The notes: generated by a model not told the origin, from the sequence alone. 64,000 nt of DNA from ZC4RG42 sp036676355 (GCA_036676355.1 JAKFDA010000017.1:11194-75193), one strand, 5' to 3'; positions 8,295 through 18,400 are shown, counted from the first letter of the stretch. Translations and numbers: made by a program.

Positions 8295-9072
8295 ACGGCA
8301 AGCGGCGCAGGTCGAGCCCGGTCGCAGCGAAAAATTGCAGAAGCTGATGGCCCAGCTGGGCCTCGGTTCGCGTCGCGATATGGAGGGCTGGATCGAGGCC
8401 GGGCGCGTGAGCGTGAACGGCGAGCCGGCCCACCTGGGTCAGCGCGTCGGGCCGGCCGATCGGGTCAAAGTCAACGGTCGCCTGATCCACCTACGTTTTG
8501 CCGACGCCGCGCCGCGCGTGCTGCTTTATCACAAGCCGGCAGGCGAGATCGTTTCCGCGGACGATCCCGAGGATCGCCGCACCGTCTATGACAGCCTGCC
8601 GCGTATGAAGGGCAATCGCTGGATCGTGGTCGGACGGCTCGACTTCAACACCAGCGGCCTGCTGATCTTCACCACGTCGGGCGACCTCGCCGCGCGCCTG
8701 ATGCATCCGCGCTACGAACTGGAGCGCGAATATGCCGTGCGCGTCGTCGGCCAGCTCAGCGCCGCGCAGATGCAGGAACTGTACGAAGGCATCCAGCTTG
8801 AGGACGGCCCCGGCTTTTTCGAGCAGGTTTCGGACGAGGGCGGGCGTGGCCTCAACCACTGGTATCGCGTGGTCATCAAAGAAGGGCGGAACCGCGAGGT
8901 GCGGCGCATGTTCGAAGCGATGGGACTTACGGTGAGTCGCCTGATGCGGGTGCGTTACGGCCCGATCGCGCTGCCTCCCGGACTCAAACGCGGCCAGCAT
9001 GTGGAACTGTCCCGCGATGAGGTTCGCACGCTGCTCGAAGCAGTTGCCGACACCGGCGAAACGGGCGCCTGA
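8251..9072 (+). CDS. rluB: 23S rRNA pseudouridine synthase RluB family
   Basis: A 273-residue protein from ATG 8251. It has an N-terminal S4 RNA-binding domain (SEKLQKLMAQLGLGSRRDME onward) and an RsuA/RluB-type pseudouridine synthase domain with the catalytic Asp in GRLDFNTSGLLIFTT and the KEGRNREVRRMFEAMG motif. RluB modifies U2605 of 23S rRNA in E. coli. No start codon exists between the scpB stop (8294) and the S4 domain, so translation must begin inside scpB. ATG 8251 is the last possibility and needs a 44-nt overlap. The frame is open to GTG 7648 and ATG 7723; those starts would add a Ser/Thr/Arg/Pro-rich basic extension. No strong ribosome-binding site marks any candidate. Confidence 0.85.
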   Translation: MRPTSRIASGARPTERQAAQVEPGRSEKLQKLMAQLGLGSRRDMEGWIEAGRVSVNGEPAHLGQRVGPADRVKVNGRLIHLRFADAAPRVLLYHKPAGEIVSADDPEDRRTVYDSLPRMKGNRWIVVGRLDFNTSGLLIFTTSGDLAARLMHPRYELEREYAVRVVGQLSAAQMQELYEGIQLEDGPGFFEQVSDEGGRGLNHWYRVVIKEGRNREVRRMFEAMGLTVSRLMRVRYGPIALPPGLKRGQHVELSRDEVRTLLEAVADTGETGA

Positions 9073-9086
9073 TCGCTGCTATCCCG

Positions 9087-9115
9087 TTGTCCTGACGGGG
9101 CTTGTCTGCTAAACT
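9087..9115 (+). promoter_or_regulatory. Predicted promoter of the rimP-nusA-infB operon
   Basis: TTGTCC (9087-9092) and TAAACT (9110-9115) are 17 bp apart. Transcription would begin near 9122, just before the first leader hairpin, leaving a 5' UTR of about 115 nt before rimP. Sequence prediction only. Confidence 0.5.
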
Positions 9116-9133
9116 CCTTGCGCTTTTTGAGGG

Positions 9134-9190
9134 ATGGGCTTCGCGCCCATTTTTTGTTTGTGGCGCGCGTTTGCGCGCATTTTGGTTTTA
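9134..9190 (+). promoter_or_regulatory. rimP leader: two tandem hairpins with U-tracts (attenuator candidate)
   Basis: Hairpin 1 is ATGGGC (9134-9139), a 5-nt loop and GCCCAT (9145-9150) running into TTTTTT (9150-9155). Hairpin 2 is GCGCGC (9163-9168), a GTTT loop and GCGCGC (9173-9178) followed by ATTTTGGTTTT. Both have the form of intrinsic terminators. Hairpin 1 could end rluB transcripts, but both lie downstream of the predicted rimP promoter, so they would sit in the operon leader and could attenuate it. Premature terminators before rimP have been predicted in other proteobacteria. Confidence 0.55.
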
Positions 9191-9237
9191 AGGCCGCCGT
9201 TTTCGATGTGCGCCGGCCCCGTAGGTGATTGCATCAC

Positions 9238-9678
9238 ATGGCAAGCGTTGAACAAGTGCTGGAAGCGACGGTAACCGGACTCGGCTACGAGCTGGTGGAC
9301 CTTGAATTCGGTGCGCGCGGCTTTTTTCGTGTGTTCATCGATCACCCGGCCGAAAAAAACGCGCACATCACGGTCGAGGACTGCGAGCTGGTAACGCGCC
9401 AACTGCAACGGGTGTTGCCGGTCGAGGGGATCGACTACGACCGGCTCGAGGTGTCCTCGCCGGGGCTGGACCGGGTATTGAAGAAGCCGGCGGATTTCCG
9501 TCGCTTCGCGGGCGAGCGGGCCGAAGTGCGATTACGCGTGCCGCTGGAAGGCCGGCGCCGCTTCACCGGCGTGGTGCAGGGCGCGAGCGACGAAGCGCTC
9601 GAACTGAATATAGACGGGACAGTGTTTAACTTTCCCTTCACGAATTTAGATAAGGCAAGGCTGGTGCCGAAGCTGTAG
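9238..9678 (+). CDS. rimP: Ribosome maturation factor RimP
   Basis: A 146-residue protein needed for 30S subunit maturation; it binds around S12. The N-terminal alpha/beta domain has LGYELVDLEFGARGFFRVFID, the linker has the family segment LEVSSPGLDRVLKKP, and the C-terminal SH3-like domain ends FPFTNLDKARLVPKL. ATG 9238 is chosen because AGGTGA (9223-9228) is 9 nt upstream; an in-frame TTG at 9229 abuts that site and is too close. First gene of the nusA-infB operon; nusA begins 44 bp later. Its leader has two U-tailed hairpins that may control read-through. Confidence 0.93.
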   Translation: MASVEQVLEATVTGLGYELVDLEFGARGFFRVFIDHPAEKNAHITVEDCELVTRQLQRVLPVEGIDYDRLEVSSPGLDRVLKKPADFRRFAGERAEVRLRVPLEGRRRFTGVVQGASDEALELNIDGTVFNFPFTNLDKARLVPKL

Positions 9679-9722
9679 GCCGTCGGCACTACTGCATCGG
9701 ACATTGGTAGGAGATTTAGAGC

Positions 9723-11207
9723 ATGAGCCGCGAACTGCTGCTATTAGTCGACGCGCTGGCACGCGAAAAGAACGTACAGAAAGACGTGGTCTTCGGCGCG
9801 CTCGAACAGGCGATCGCTTCGGCAACGAAAAAGCGCTTCAGCGAGGACGTTGACGTGCGTGTCGCGATCGATCGCGAAACGGGCGACTTCGAATCGTTCC
9901 GGCGCTGGCAGGTGGTCGCGGATGAAGCCATTGAGAATCCGGCGGCGCAGATCAAATTGTCGGATGCGCAGGAAGACGACGCCAATATCGAGCCCGAGGA
10001 TTACATCGAAGAGGCGCTCGAGCCGATCGAGTTCGGCCGCATTGGCGCGCAGGCGGCAAAGCAGGTCATTCTGCAGAAAATCCGCGACGCCGAGCGCGAA
10101 CAGATCCTGCAGGACTTTCTCGGCCGCGGCGACAAGCTGGTGACCGGCTCCATCAAACGCATGGAACGGGGCAACGCAATCGTCGAATCCGGTCGCGTCG
10201 AAGCGATTCTTCCGCGCGATCAACTGATTCCCAAGGAGAATCTGCGCGTGGGTGACCGAGTGCGCGCCTATCTGTTGCGCATCGACCGTAATCTGCGCGG
10301 GCCGCAACTGGTGCTGTCGCGCACGGCGCCGGAATTCATCATGGAACTGTTCCGCCTCGAAGTGCCGGAAATCGAGGAAGGGCTGCTGGAAATCAAATCG
10401 GCAGCGCGCGATCCGGGCGTGCGCGCCAAGATCGCTGTGTTCACCAACGACAAGCGCATCGACCCGATCGGCACTTGCGTCGGCATGCGCGGTTCGCGCG
10501 TGCAGGCGGTGACGCAGGAACTGGCGGGCGAGCGTGTCGATATCGTGCTGTGGTCGGCCGATCCGGCCCAATTCGTGATCGGCGCGCTGGCGCCGGCGGA
10601 TGTCGTTTCGATCATTGTCGACGAAGAGAAGCACGCCATGGACGTGGTGGTGGACGAGGAAAACCTCGCCATCGCGATCGGCCGCAGCGGGCAGAACGTG
10701 CGCCTCGCCTCCGAGCTCACCGGTTGGCAGATCAACCTCATGACCGAGGAAGAATCGAAACAGAAGAACGAAGAAGAAAGCGCCACCATCCGTTCGCTGT
10801 TCATGGAAAAGCTCGATGTGGACGAGGAAGTCGCCGACATCCTGATCCAGGAAGGCTTCACTTCGGTTGAAGAAGTGGCTTATGTGCCTATCACCGAAAT
10901 GCTGGAGATCGAATCGTTCGACGAAAACATCGTTAACGAACTGCGCAGCCGCGCGCGTGACTCGCTGCTGGTGCAGGCGATCCGCAGCGAAGAGCAGGTG
11001 CAGGACGTCGATCAGGAATTGCTGCAACTCGAAGGTATGGACAGCGAACTGGCGGCGAAACTCGCCGCGGGCGGCATCAAGACGCGCGACGATCTGGCCG
11101 ATCTTGCCGTCGATGAGCTGACCGAAATGACCGGTATCGACGAGGACCGTGCCAAGGCGTTGATCGTGAAGGCGCGGGCGCACTGGTTCGAGCAGGAACA
11201 AGGTTAG
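9723..11207 (+). CDS. nusA: Transcription termination/antitermination protein NusA
   Basis: A 494-residue RNA polymerase-binding factor acting in pausing, termination and rRNA antitermination. Domains in order: N-terminal RNAP-binding domain (1 to about 130); S1 (about 135-200, LVTGSIKRMERGNAIVESG); two KH domains (about 200-345, including DPIGTCVGMRGSRVQAV and AIGRSGQNVRLASELTGWQ); and two C-terminal acidic HhH-like repeats (about 360-490), the alpha-CTD-binding modules also found in E. coli NusA. An AGGAG site (9709-9713) precedes the start by 9 nt. A 258-bp spacer carrying a 118-bp repeat separates it from infB, unusually long for this operon. Confidence 0.97.
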   Translation: MSRELLLLVDALAREKNVQKDVVFGALEQAIASATKKRFSEDVDVRVAIDRETGDFESFRRWQVVADEAIENPAAQIKLSDAQEDDANIEPEDYIEEALEPIEFGRIGAQAAKQVILQKIRDAEREQILQDFLGRGDKLVTGSIKRMERGNAIVESGRVEAILPRDQLIPKENLRVGDRVRAYLLRIDRNLRGPQLVLSRTAPEFIMELFRLEVPEIEEGLLEIKSAARDPGVRAKIAVFTNDKRIDPIGTCVGMRGSRVQAVTQELAGERVDIVLWSADPAQFVIGALAPADVVSIIVDEEKHAMDVVVDEENLAIAIGRSGQNVRLASELTGWQINLMTEEESKQKNEEESATIRSLFMEKLDVDEEVADILIQEGFTSVEEVAYVPITEMLEIESFDENIVNELRSRARDSLLVQAIRSEEQVQDVDQELLQLEGMDSELAAKLAAGGIKTRDDLADLAVDELTEMTGIDEDRAKALIVKARAHWFEQEQG

Positions 11208-11213
11208 GGAATG

Positions 11214-11331
11214 TCTGATTAAGTGACGAGGATGGTCGCGAGTGCGCGAAGCTGTACGAGCGAGGACAAAGCAGTCGATCGCTTATGCGAAACGAACTGG
11301 CAATGGCCTTGATCGAACAACCTTGATCAGC
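11214..11331 (+). repeat. 118-bp MITE-like repeat, copy A (nusA-infB spacer)
   Basis: Starts TCTGATTAAG (11214-11223) and ends CTTGATCAGC (11322-11331), which are imperfect terminal inverted repeats. Its length equals copy B at 61536-61653 on the other strand, and an ungapped comparison by eye gives about 13 differences in 118 positions, mostly in the last 35 bp. A related fragment is at 42261-42309. No coding potential is apparent. Similarity with copy B continues a few bases past the right end (TTCTTAAGGA versus TTCCTTAGGA), so the true border may be slightly outside. Confidence 0.75.
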
Positions 11332-11430
11332 GTTTTCTTAAGGATTTGCAGAGGCAAGGGGACAACCCTTGTGTATGCCCACTATCAGGAAGCTCGAAAA
11401 ATGAACGGCTAGAGCTTCAGGTTTTTGATG

Positions 11431-11458
11431 AATCAAGGTCGCAAGCCTTGATTGGAGG
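11431..11458 (+). promoter_or_regulatory. Hairpin touching the infB ribosome-binding site
   Basis: AATCAAGG (11431-11438) and CCTTGATT (11446-11453) form a perfect 8-bp stem with a 7-nt loop. The Shine-Dalgarno GGAGG (11454-11458) begins at the very next base, and infB starts at 11466. The stem could limit ribosome access or protect an mRNA end. Visible in sequence; the function is inference. Confidence 0.5.
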
Positions 11459-11465
11459 TTGTTGA

Positions 11466-14156
<2,691 letters not shown>

Positions 14157-14168
14157 GCGGTACGCGAA

Positions 14169-14330
14169 CCGTTCATGGTTCGACTGCTCGCTGGCGCTCA
14201 GGCTCACCACGAACGGTTTTGTTTTTCCGTTCGTCCTGAGCCGGCCGCGAAGCGGGCGAGTCGAAGGATGGACGAGGCCTGAGGTGGAGACCGTTCATGG
14301 TTCGACTGCTTTCGCGCTCACCACGAACGG
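14169..14330 (+). repeat. Cluster of three CCGTTC-type palindromic repeats (infB-rbfA spacer)
   Basis: Three units are visible: 14169-14216 (CCGTTCATGGTTCGAC ... GCTCACCACGAACGG), 14227-14274 (CCGTTCGTCCTGAGCC ... GAGTCGAAGGATGGACG) and 14291-14330 (as the first, shorter). Each is an imperfect inverted repeat with CCGTTC/GAACGG ends. The first is followed by TTTTGTTTTT (14217-14226) and could work as an intrinsic terminator. Degenerate half-units continue to about 14380. The same family recurs near 20322, 22793, 25031 and 55056. Confidence 0.8.
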
Positions 14331-14433
14331 TGAAGCTGAACCTCACGACAAACGGTGCGGGCAGGCCTTGGCACGAACGGCTATAGCATTCTCTCGTTCG
14401 CCGTTGCGCACTGATTTCAAAGAGTATTCCGAT

Positions 14434-14808
14434 ATGGCTAACCCGACCCGTCTACGCCGTGTGGCGGACCAGATCCAGCGCGAGCTGTCAGAGTTGCTGC
14501 ACACCGAAGTGAAGGATCCGCGCGTCGGCATGGTGACGCTGACCGGCGTGGAGGTGTCACCTGACTTCGCCCATGCCAAGGTGTACTACACCTCATTGGC
14601 GACACAGGATCAGGACCGCGAGGAGACGCTGCACGGCTTGCAGCGCGCCGCCGGCTTTCTCCGCAGCCAGCTCGGCCCGCGCCTGCGCATTCACAACACC
14701 CCTGAACTGCATTTCCAGTACGACGCTTCCATCGAAGAAGGCGTGCGGCTGTCGAATCTCATCGACGAAGCCGTCAAGCACAGCGCGCCCGACGACGGCA
14801 AGGAATGA
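14434..14808 (+). CDS. rbfA: Ribosome-binding factor A
   Basis: A 124-residue single KH-type domain protein that binds the 30S subunit during late 16S rRNA maturation. Family segments: RVADQIQRELSELLHTEVKD, VSPDFAHAKVYYT and PELHFQYDASIEEGVRLSNL. ATG 14434 gives the standard N terminus MANPTRLRRV; the longer upstream frame runs through the repeat cluster and is not protein-like. Its stop overlaps the truB start (ATGA at 14805-14808), so the two are translationally coupled. Confidence 0.95.
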   Translation: MANPTRLRRVADQIQRELSELLHTEVKDPRVGMVTLTGVEVSPDFAHAKVYYTSLATQDQDREETLHGLQRAAGFLRSQLGPRLRIHNTPELHFQYDASIEEGVRLSNLIDEAVKHSAPDDGKE

Positions 14809-15713
14809 CCGGGCCGTCGGCGAAGATCGCGCGCCGTCGCGTCGACGGCATGCTGCTGCTGGACAAGCCGCGCGGCATGAGTTCGAACATGGCGTTGCAG
14901 AAGGCGCGACGCCTTTACGCCGCGGAACGGGCAGGACACAGCGGAACACTCGATCCGCTTGCCACCGGCCTGCTGCCGGTGCTGTTCGGGGAAGCCACAA
15001 AATTCGGCGGCGAACTGCTTGACAGCGACAAACGCTATCTGGCCGAAGTGGCTCTCGGTGTGTCCACCGCGACAGGGGACGCCGAAGGAGAAGTGCTTGC
15101 CACGCGGCCGGTAGACGTCAACCCGGCGCAGCTCGAAGCCACGGTGCAACGTTTCATCGGGCCGATCCGGCAGGTGCCGCCGATGTACTCGGCACTCAAG
15201 CACGCCGGGCGCCCGCTGTACGACTATGCCCGCGCCGGACAACACATCGAACGCGCCGCGCGCGAGGTGACCATTCATGCGTTGCGCATCGAAGCATTCG
15301 ACGGCAGGTGCGCCGTGCTGAACGTGCGTTGCTCCAAGGGCACTTATATCCGGACGCTTGGCGAAGATCTGGGCGAAGCGCTCGGCTGCGGCGCGCATCT
15401 GGCGGGTTTGCGGAGGACCGGCGCCGGGCCCTTCGACGTTGCGGATGCACTGACGCTCGAAAACCTCGAACAGCTCACTGCGGAGGAACGCGACGCGAAG
15501 CTCCTTCCGGTCGACCTGTTGGTCCGCCACCTGCCGCGACTGGATCTGAGCGTCGATCAGGCGCGACGTCTTAACATGGGCCAGGCGCTGGCCGATGTGG
15601 AACCGATTACCGGCCGCGTGCGCGTCTATTTGGGCGAATATTTCCTCGGCGTGGGTGAAGGCGACGAGACCGGCGTGTTGCGCGCTAAGCGATTGTTGCG
15701 CACGGGTGCCTGA
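14805..15713 (+). CDS. truB: tRNA pseudouridine(55) synthase TruB
   Basis: A 302-residue enzyme making pseudouridine 55 in the T-loop of all elongator tRNAs. Catalytic Asp50 lies in GHSGTLDPLATGLLPV; the KPRGMSS segment (about 22-28) and SKGTYIRTLGEDLG are family motifs. A C-terminal PUA-like region (about 245-302, ARRLNMGQALADVEP onward) is of the proteobacterial type. The start overlaps the rbfA stop. rpsO follows after 94 bp and has its own predicted promoter. Confidence 0.95.
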   Translation: MTGPSAKIARRRVDGMLLLDKPRGMSSNMALQKARRLYAAERAGHSGTLDPLATGLLPVLFGEATKFGGELLDSDKRYLAEVALGVSTATGDAEGEVLATRPVDVNPAQLEATVQRFIGPIRQVPPMYSALKHAGRPLYDYARAGQHIERAAREVTIHALRIEAFDGRCAVLNVRCSKGTYIRTLGEDLGEALGCGAHLAGLRRTGAGPFDVADALTLENLEQLTAEERDAKLLPVDLLVRHLPRLDLSVDQARRLNMGQALADVEPITGRVRVYLGEYFLGVGEGDETGVLRAKRLLRTGA

Positions 15714-15739
15714 GGAACCTGCGGCCGGGCACGTAAAGC

Positions 15740-15769
15740 TTGTGAAAGTCCCTGATACAAGGGTAAAAT
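15740..15769 (+). promoter_or_regulatory. Predicted promoter for rpsO-pnp
   Basis: TTGTGA (15740-15745) and TAAAAT (15764-15769) are 18 bp apart, giving a start near 15777 and a short leader of about 31 nt that includes CGCTT-TCC-AAGCG (15774-15786). A separate rpsO promoter between truB and rpsO is also known in E. coli. Confidence 0.5.
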
Positions 15770-15807
15770 CCCGCGCTTTCCAAGCGACAAAATCAACCGA
15801 GATAGGC

Positions 15808-16077
15808 ATGGTAGCGACCACCGCGCAAAAAGCGCAACTCATCCAGACTTACCAACGCAAGGCCGGTGACACGGGTTCGCCCGAAGTCCAGGTTGCCCTG
15901 TTGACCACCCGCATCAACGAACTCACCGATCATTTCAAGGCTCACGTGAAGGATCACCATTCCCGTCGCGGCCTGCTCAAGATGGTGAGCCAACGGCGCA
16001 AGATGCTTGATTACCTCAAGCGCACCAACGCCGATAACTATCGCAAGCTGATCGAACAGCTTGGCCTGCGCAAGTAA
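15808..16077 (+). CDS. rpsO: 30S ribosomal protein S15
   Basis: An 89-residue primary 16S rRNA-binding protein, the usual family length. Recognisable segments are TGSPEVQVALLTTRINELTDH and HHSRRGLLKMVSQRRKMLDY, ending IEQLGLRK. ATG 15808 is the only start giving the family N terminus; the upstream open frame overlaps truB. A strong intrinsic terminator follows at once, so pnp expression depends on read-through. Confidence 0.97.
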   Translation: MVATTAQKAQLIQTYQRKAGDTGSPEVQVALLTTRINELTDHFKAHVKDHHSRRGLLKMVSQRRKMLDYLKRTNADNYRKLIEQLGLRK

Positions 16078-16086
16078 CATCCCGGC

Positions 16087-16122
16087 AAACGCCCACGTTC
16101 GGTTTACCGCGTGGGCGTTTTG
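16087..16122 (+). terminator. Intrinsic terminator after rpsO
   Basis: CGCCCACG (16090-16097) pairs with CGTGGGCG (16110-16117), 8 bp of GC-rich stem, flanked by AAA and followed by TTTTGTT. This probably terminates part of the transcription between rpsO and pnp. Confidence 0.8.
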
Positions 16123-16150
16123 TTCTGTAGTCGATCTCATCGAATCACGT

Positions 16151-16192
16151 CGCGCGTGTCCGCTGCACCTTGTGCTGCGCTGGACGCGCGCG
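16151..16192 (+). promoter_or_regulatory. Long hairpin in the pnp leader (RNase III-site-like)
   Basis: CGCGCGTGTCC (16151-16161) pairs along all 11 positions (one G-U) with GGACGCGCGCG (16182-16192); an inner GCAC/GTGC stem with a 3-nt loop (16165-16175) extends it. It lies 25-66 nt before pnp. E. coli pnp has a long leader stem that RNase III cuts and through which PNPase represses itself. Position and shape suggest the same role here (inference). Confidence 0.5.
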
Positions 16193-16216
16193 TTCGCCAT
16201 TTGAACGAATAAGGAG

Positions 16217-18352
16217 ATGGCGTTGTTGAATTCCTTCAAGAAAACATTTCAGTACGGCGCGCACCAGGTGACGTTGGAAACCGGCGAGATCGCTCGCCAG
16301 GCCAGCGGCGCGGTGCTTGTGAACATGGACGACACCGTGGTGCTGTGCACCGTGGTGGCTTCCAAGGATGCCAAGCCCGGTCAGGATTTCTTTCCGCTGA
16401 CCGTCGATTACGTCGAGAAAACCTATGCCGCGGGCAAGATTCCCGGTGGTTTCTTCAAGCGCGAAAGCCGGCCGAGCGAGAAGGAAACGCTGACCTCGCG
16501 CCTGATCGATCGCCCCATTCGTCCGCTGTTCCCCGAAGGCTTCTACAACGAAGTGCAGGTTGTCGCGACGGTGATGTCGATCAACCCCGAAGTGGACTCG
16601 GACATCGCTGCGATGATCGGCGTGTCCGCCGCATTGACGATCGCCGGCATTCCGTTCAACGGCCCGATCGGCGGCGCGCGCGTCGGCTACCTCAACAACG
16701 AGTACGTGTTGAACCCGACGGCCTCGCAGATCAAGGAAAGTGCACTCAATCTCGTCGTCGCGGGTACCGAACATGCGGTGCTGATGGTCGAGTCCGAAGC
16801 GAACGAACTGCCCGAAGACGTCATGCTCGGTGCGGTCGTGTTCGGTCACGAACAGATGCAAACCGCGATCAACGCGATCAACGAACTGGCCGACGAAGCC
16901 GGCAAACCGCAGTGGGACTGGCAGCCGGCGCCGCGCAACGAAGCGCTTATCGCGCGCGTCACCGAACTGGCCGAAGGCCCGGTGCGTGAAGCATTCGGTA
17001 TCAAACAGAAACAGCAGCGCAACGATCGCCTCAACGACATCCGTCGCGACTTGCTGGAAAAGGTGCTTGCCGAATACGAAGGTCTCGACGCCAATGTGGT
17101 GAAGGACATCTTCTTCAATATCGAATCGAAGATCGTGCGCAGCCAGATTCTCGACGGCGAGCCGCGCATTGACGGGCGTGATACCCGCACCGTGCGTCCG
17201 ATCAGCATTCGCGTCGGCGTGCTGCCGCGCACCCACGGTTCGGCGCTGTTCACACGCGGCGAAACGCAGGCCATCGTTGTGGCCACGCTGGGTACCGGCC
17301 GCGACGAACAGATCATCGACGCGCTGCAGGGCGAGTATAAAGATCGCTTCATGCTGCACTACAACATGCCTCCCTATGCCACTGGCGAGACGGGTCGCAT
17401 GGGTGCGCCGAAACGGCGCGAGATCGGCCACGGTCGCCTCGCCAAGCGCTCGCTGGTTGCGATGCTGCCGCCGGCCGAAGAGTTCGGCTACAGCATGCGC
17501 GTGGTGTCCGAAGTGACCGAATCGAACGGCTCCAGCTCGATGGCCTCCGTCTGCGGCGGTAGCCTTGCGCTGATGGACGCCGGCGTGCCGATGAAGGCGC
17601 ATGTCGCCGGTATCGCCATGGGGCTGATCAAGGAAGGCAACCGCTTCGCGGTGCTGACCGACATCCTCGGCGACGAAGATCACCTCGGCGACATGGACTT
17701 CAAAGTGGCCGGTACCGACAAAGGCATCACCGCGCTGCAGATGGACATCAAGATCGAGGGCATCACCAAGGAGATCATGCAGATCGCCCTGTCGCAGGCG
17801 CGCAAAGGCCGTCTGCATATCCTCGGCCTCATGCAGGATGCGCTCGGCGGTTCGCGTCAGGACATTTCCACCTTCGCGCCGCGCATCATCAAGCTGAAGA
17901 TCAATCCGGAGAAAATCCGCGACGTCATCGGCAAGGGCGGTGTGGTCATCCGCGGCATTCAGGAAGAAACCGGCACGACCATCGAGATCGGCGACGACGG
18001 CACCATCAGCATCGCCTGCGTCAGTTCGGAAGGCGGCGAAGCGGCGAAGAAGAAGATCGAAGAGATCACCGCCGAAGTCGAAGTCGGCCGCGTTTACGAC
18101 GGCACCGTGCTGCGCCTGCTGGACTTCGGCGCGATCGTCAGCGTGCTGCCCGGCAAGGACGGCCTGCTGCACATTTCGCAGATCAGCAACCAGCGCGTCA
18201 ACGCGGTGAGCGACTTCCTCAAGGAAGGCCAGCAGGTCAAAGTGAAAGTGCTGGAAGCCGACGAGAAAGGCCGTCTGCGTCTGTCGATGAAAGCGCTGCT
18301 CGAGCCCGCGCCTGCACCGGCACCCGCGCCGGCCGGCGACGCGCCGCAGTAA
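16217..18352 (+). CDS. pnp: Polyribonucleotide nucleotidyltransferase (PNPase)
   Basis: A phosphorolytic 3'-to-5' exoribonuclease, trimeric and part of the RNA degradosome. Domains: RNase PH 1 (about 15-145), helical domain, RNase PH 2 (about 325-460), KH (IGKGGVVIRGIQEETGTTIE, about 570-590) and S1 (about 625-690, GRVYDGTVLRLLDFGAIVSV). Full length is 711 aa from ATG 16217. However, the AAGGAG site (16211-16216) touches that ATG. TTG 16223 is 6 nt from the site and gives MLNSFKKTFQYG, the family N-terminal length, so it is a plausible true start. The gene ends at a bidirectional-looking terminator. Confidence 0.96.
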   Translation: MALLNSFKKTFQYGAHQVTLETGEIARQASGAVLVNMDDTVVLCTVVASKDAKPGQDFFPLTVDYVEKTYAAGKIPGGFFKRESRPSEKETLTSRLIDRPIRPLFPEGFYNEVQVVATVMSINPEVDSDIAAMIGVSAALTIAGIPFNGPIGGARVGYLNNEYVLNPTASQIKESALNLVVAGTEHAVLMVESEANELPEDVMLGAVVFGHEQMQTAINAINELADEAGKPQWDWQPAPRNEALIARVTELAEGPVREAFGIKQKQQRNDRLNDIRRDLLEKVLAEYEGLDANVVKDIFFNIESKIVRSQILDGEPRIDGRDTRTVRPISIRVGVLPRTHGSALFTRGETQAIVVATLGTGRDEQIIDALQGEYKDRFMLHYNMPPYATGETGRMGAPKRREIGHGRLAKRSLVAMLPPAEEFGYSMRVVSEVTESNGSSSMASVCGGSLALMDAGVPMKAHVAGIAMGLIKEGNRFAVLTDILGDEDHLGDMDFKVAGTDKGITALQMDIKIEGITKEIMQIALSQARKGRLHILGLMQDALGGSRQDISTFAPRIIKLKINPEKIRDVIGKGGVVIRGIQEETGTTIEIGDDGTISIACVSSEGGEAAKKKIEEITAEVEVGRVYDGTVLRLLDFGAIVSVLPGKDGLLHISQISNQRVNAVSDFLKEGQQVKVKVLEADEKGRLRLSMKALLEPAPAPAPAPAGDAPQ

Positions 18353-18368
18353 GCGACTCAGCTGTTCC

Positions 18369-18400
18369 AAAAAACGCCCGGCTTGTCCGGGCGTTTTTGT
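18369..18400. terminator. Bidirectional intrinsic terminator between pnp and the eRF1-like gene
   Basis: CGCCCGG (18375-18381), loop CTTGT, CCGGGCG (18387-18393), with an A-run before and TTTTTGTTTT after. It serves pnp and, read from the other strand, the convergent gene that ends at 18459. Confidence 0.85.

Noticed and set aside
9744..11201. 485-aa minus-strand open frame across nusA
   Set aside because: Antisense to a fully conserved NusA; composition (His/Phe/Arg-rich) is typical of the reverse frame of a GC-rich gene.
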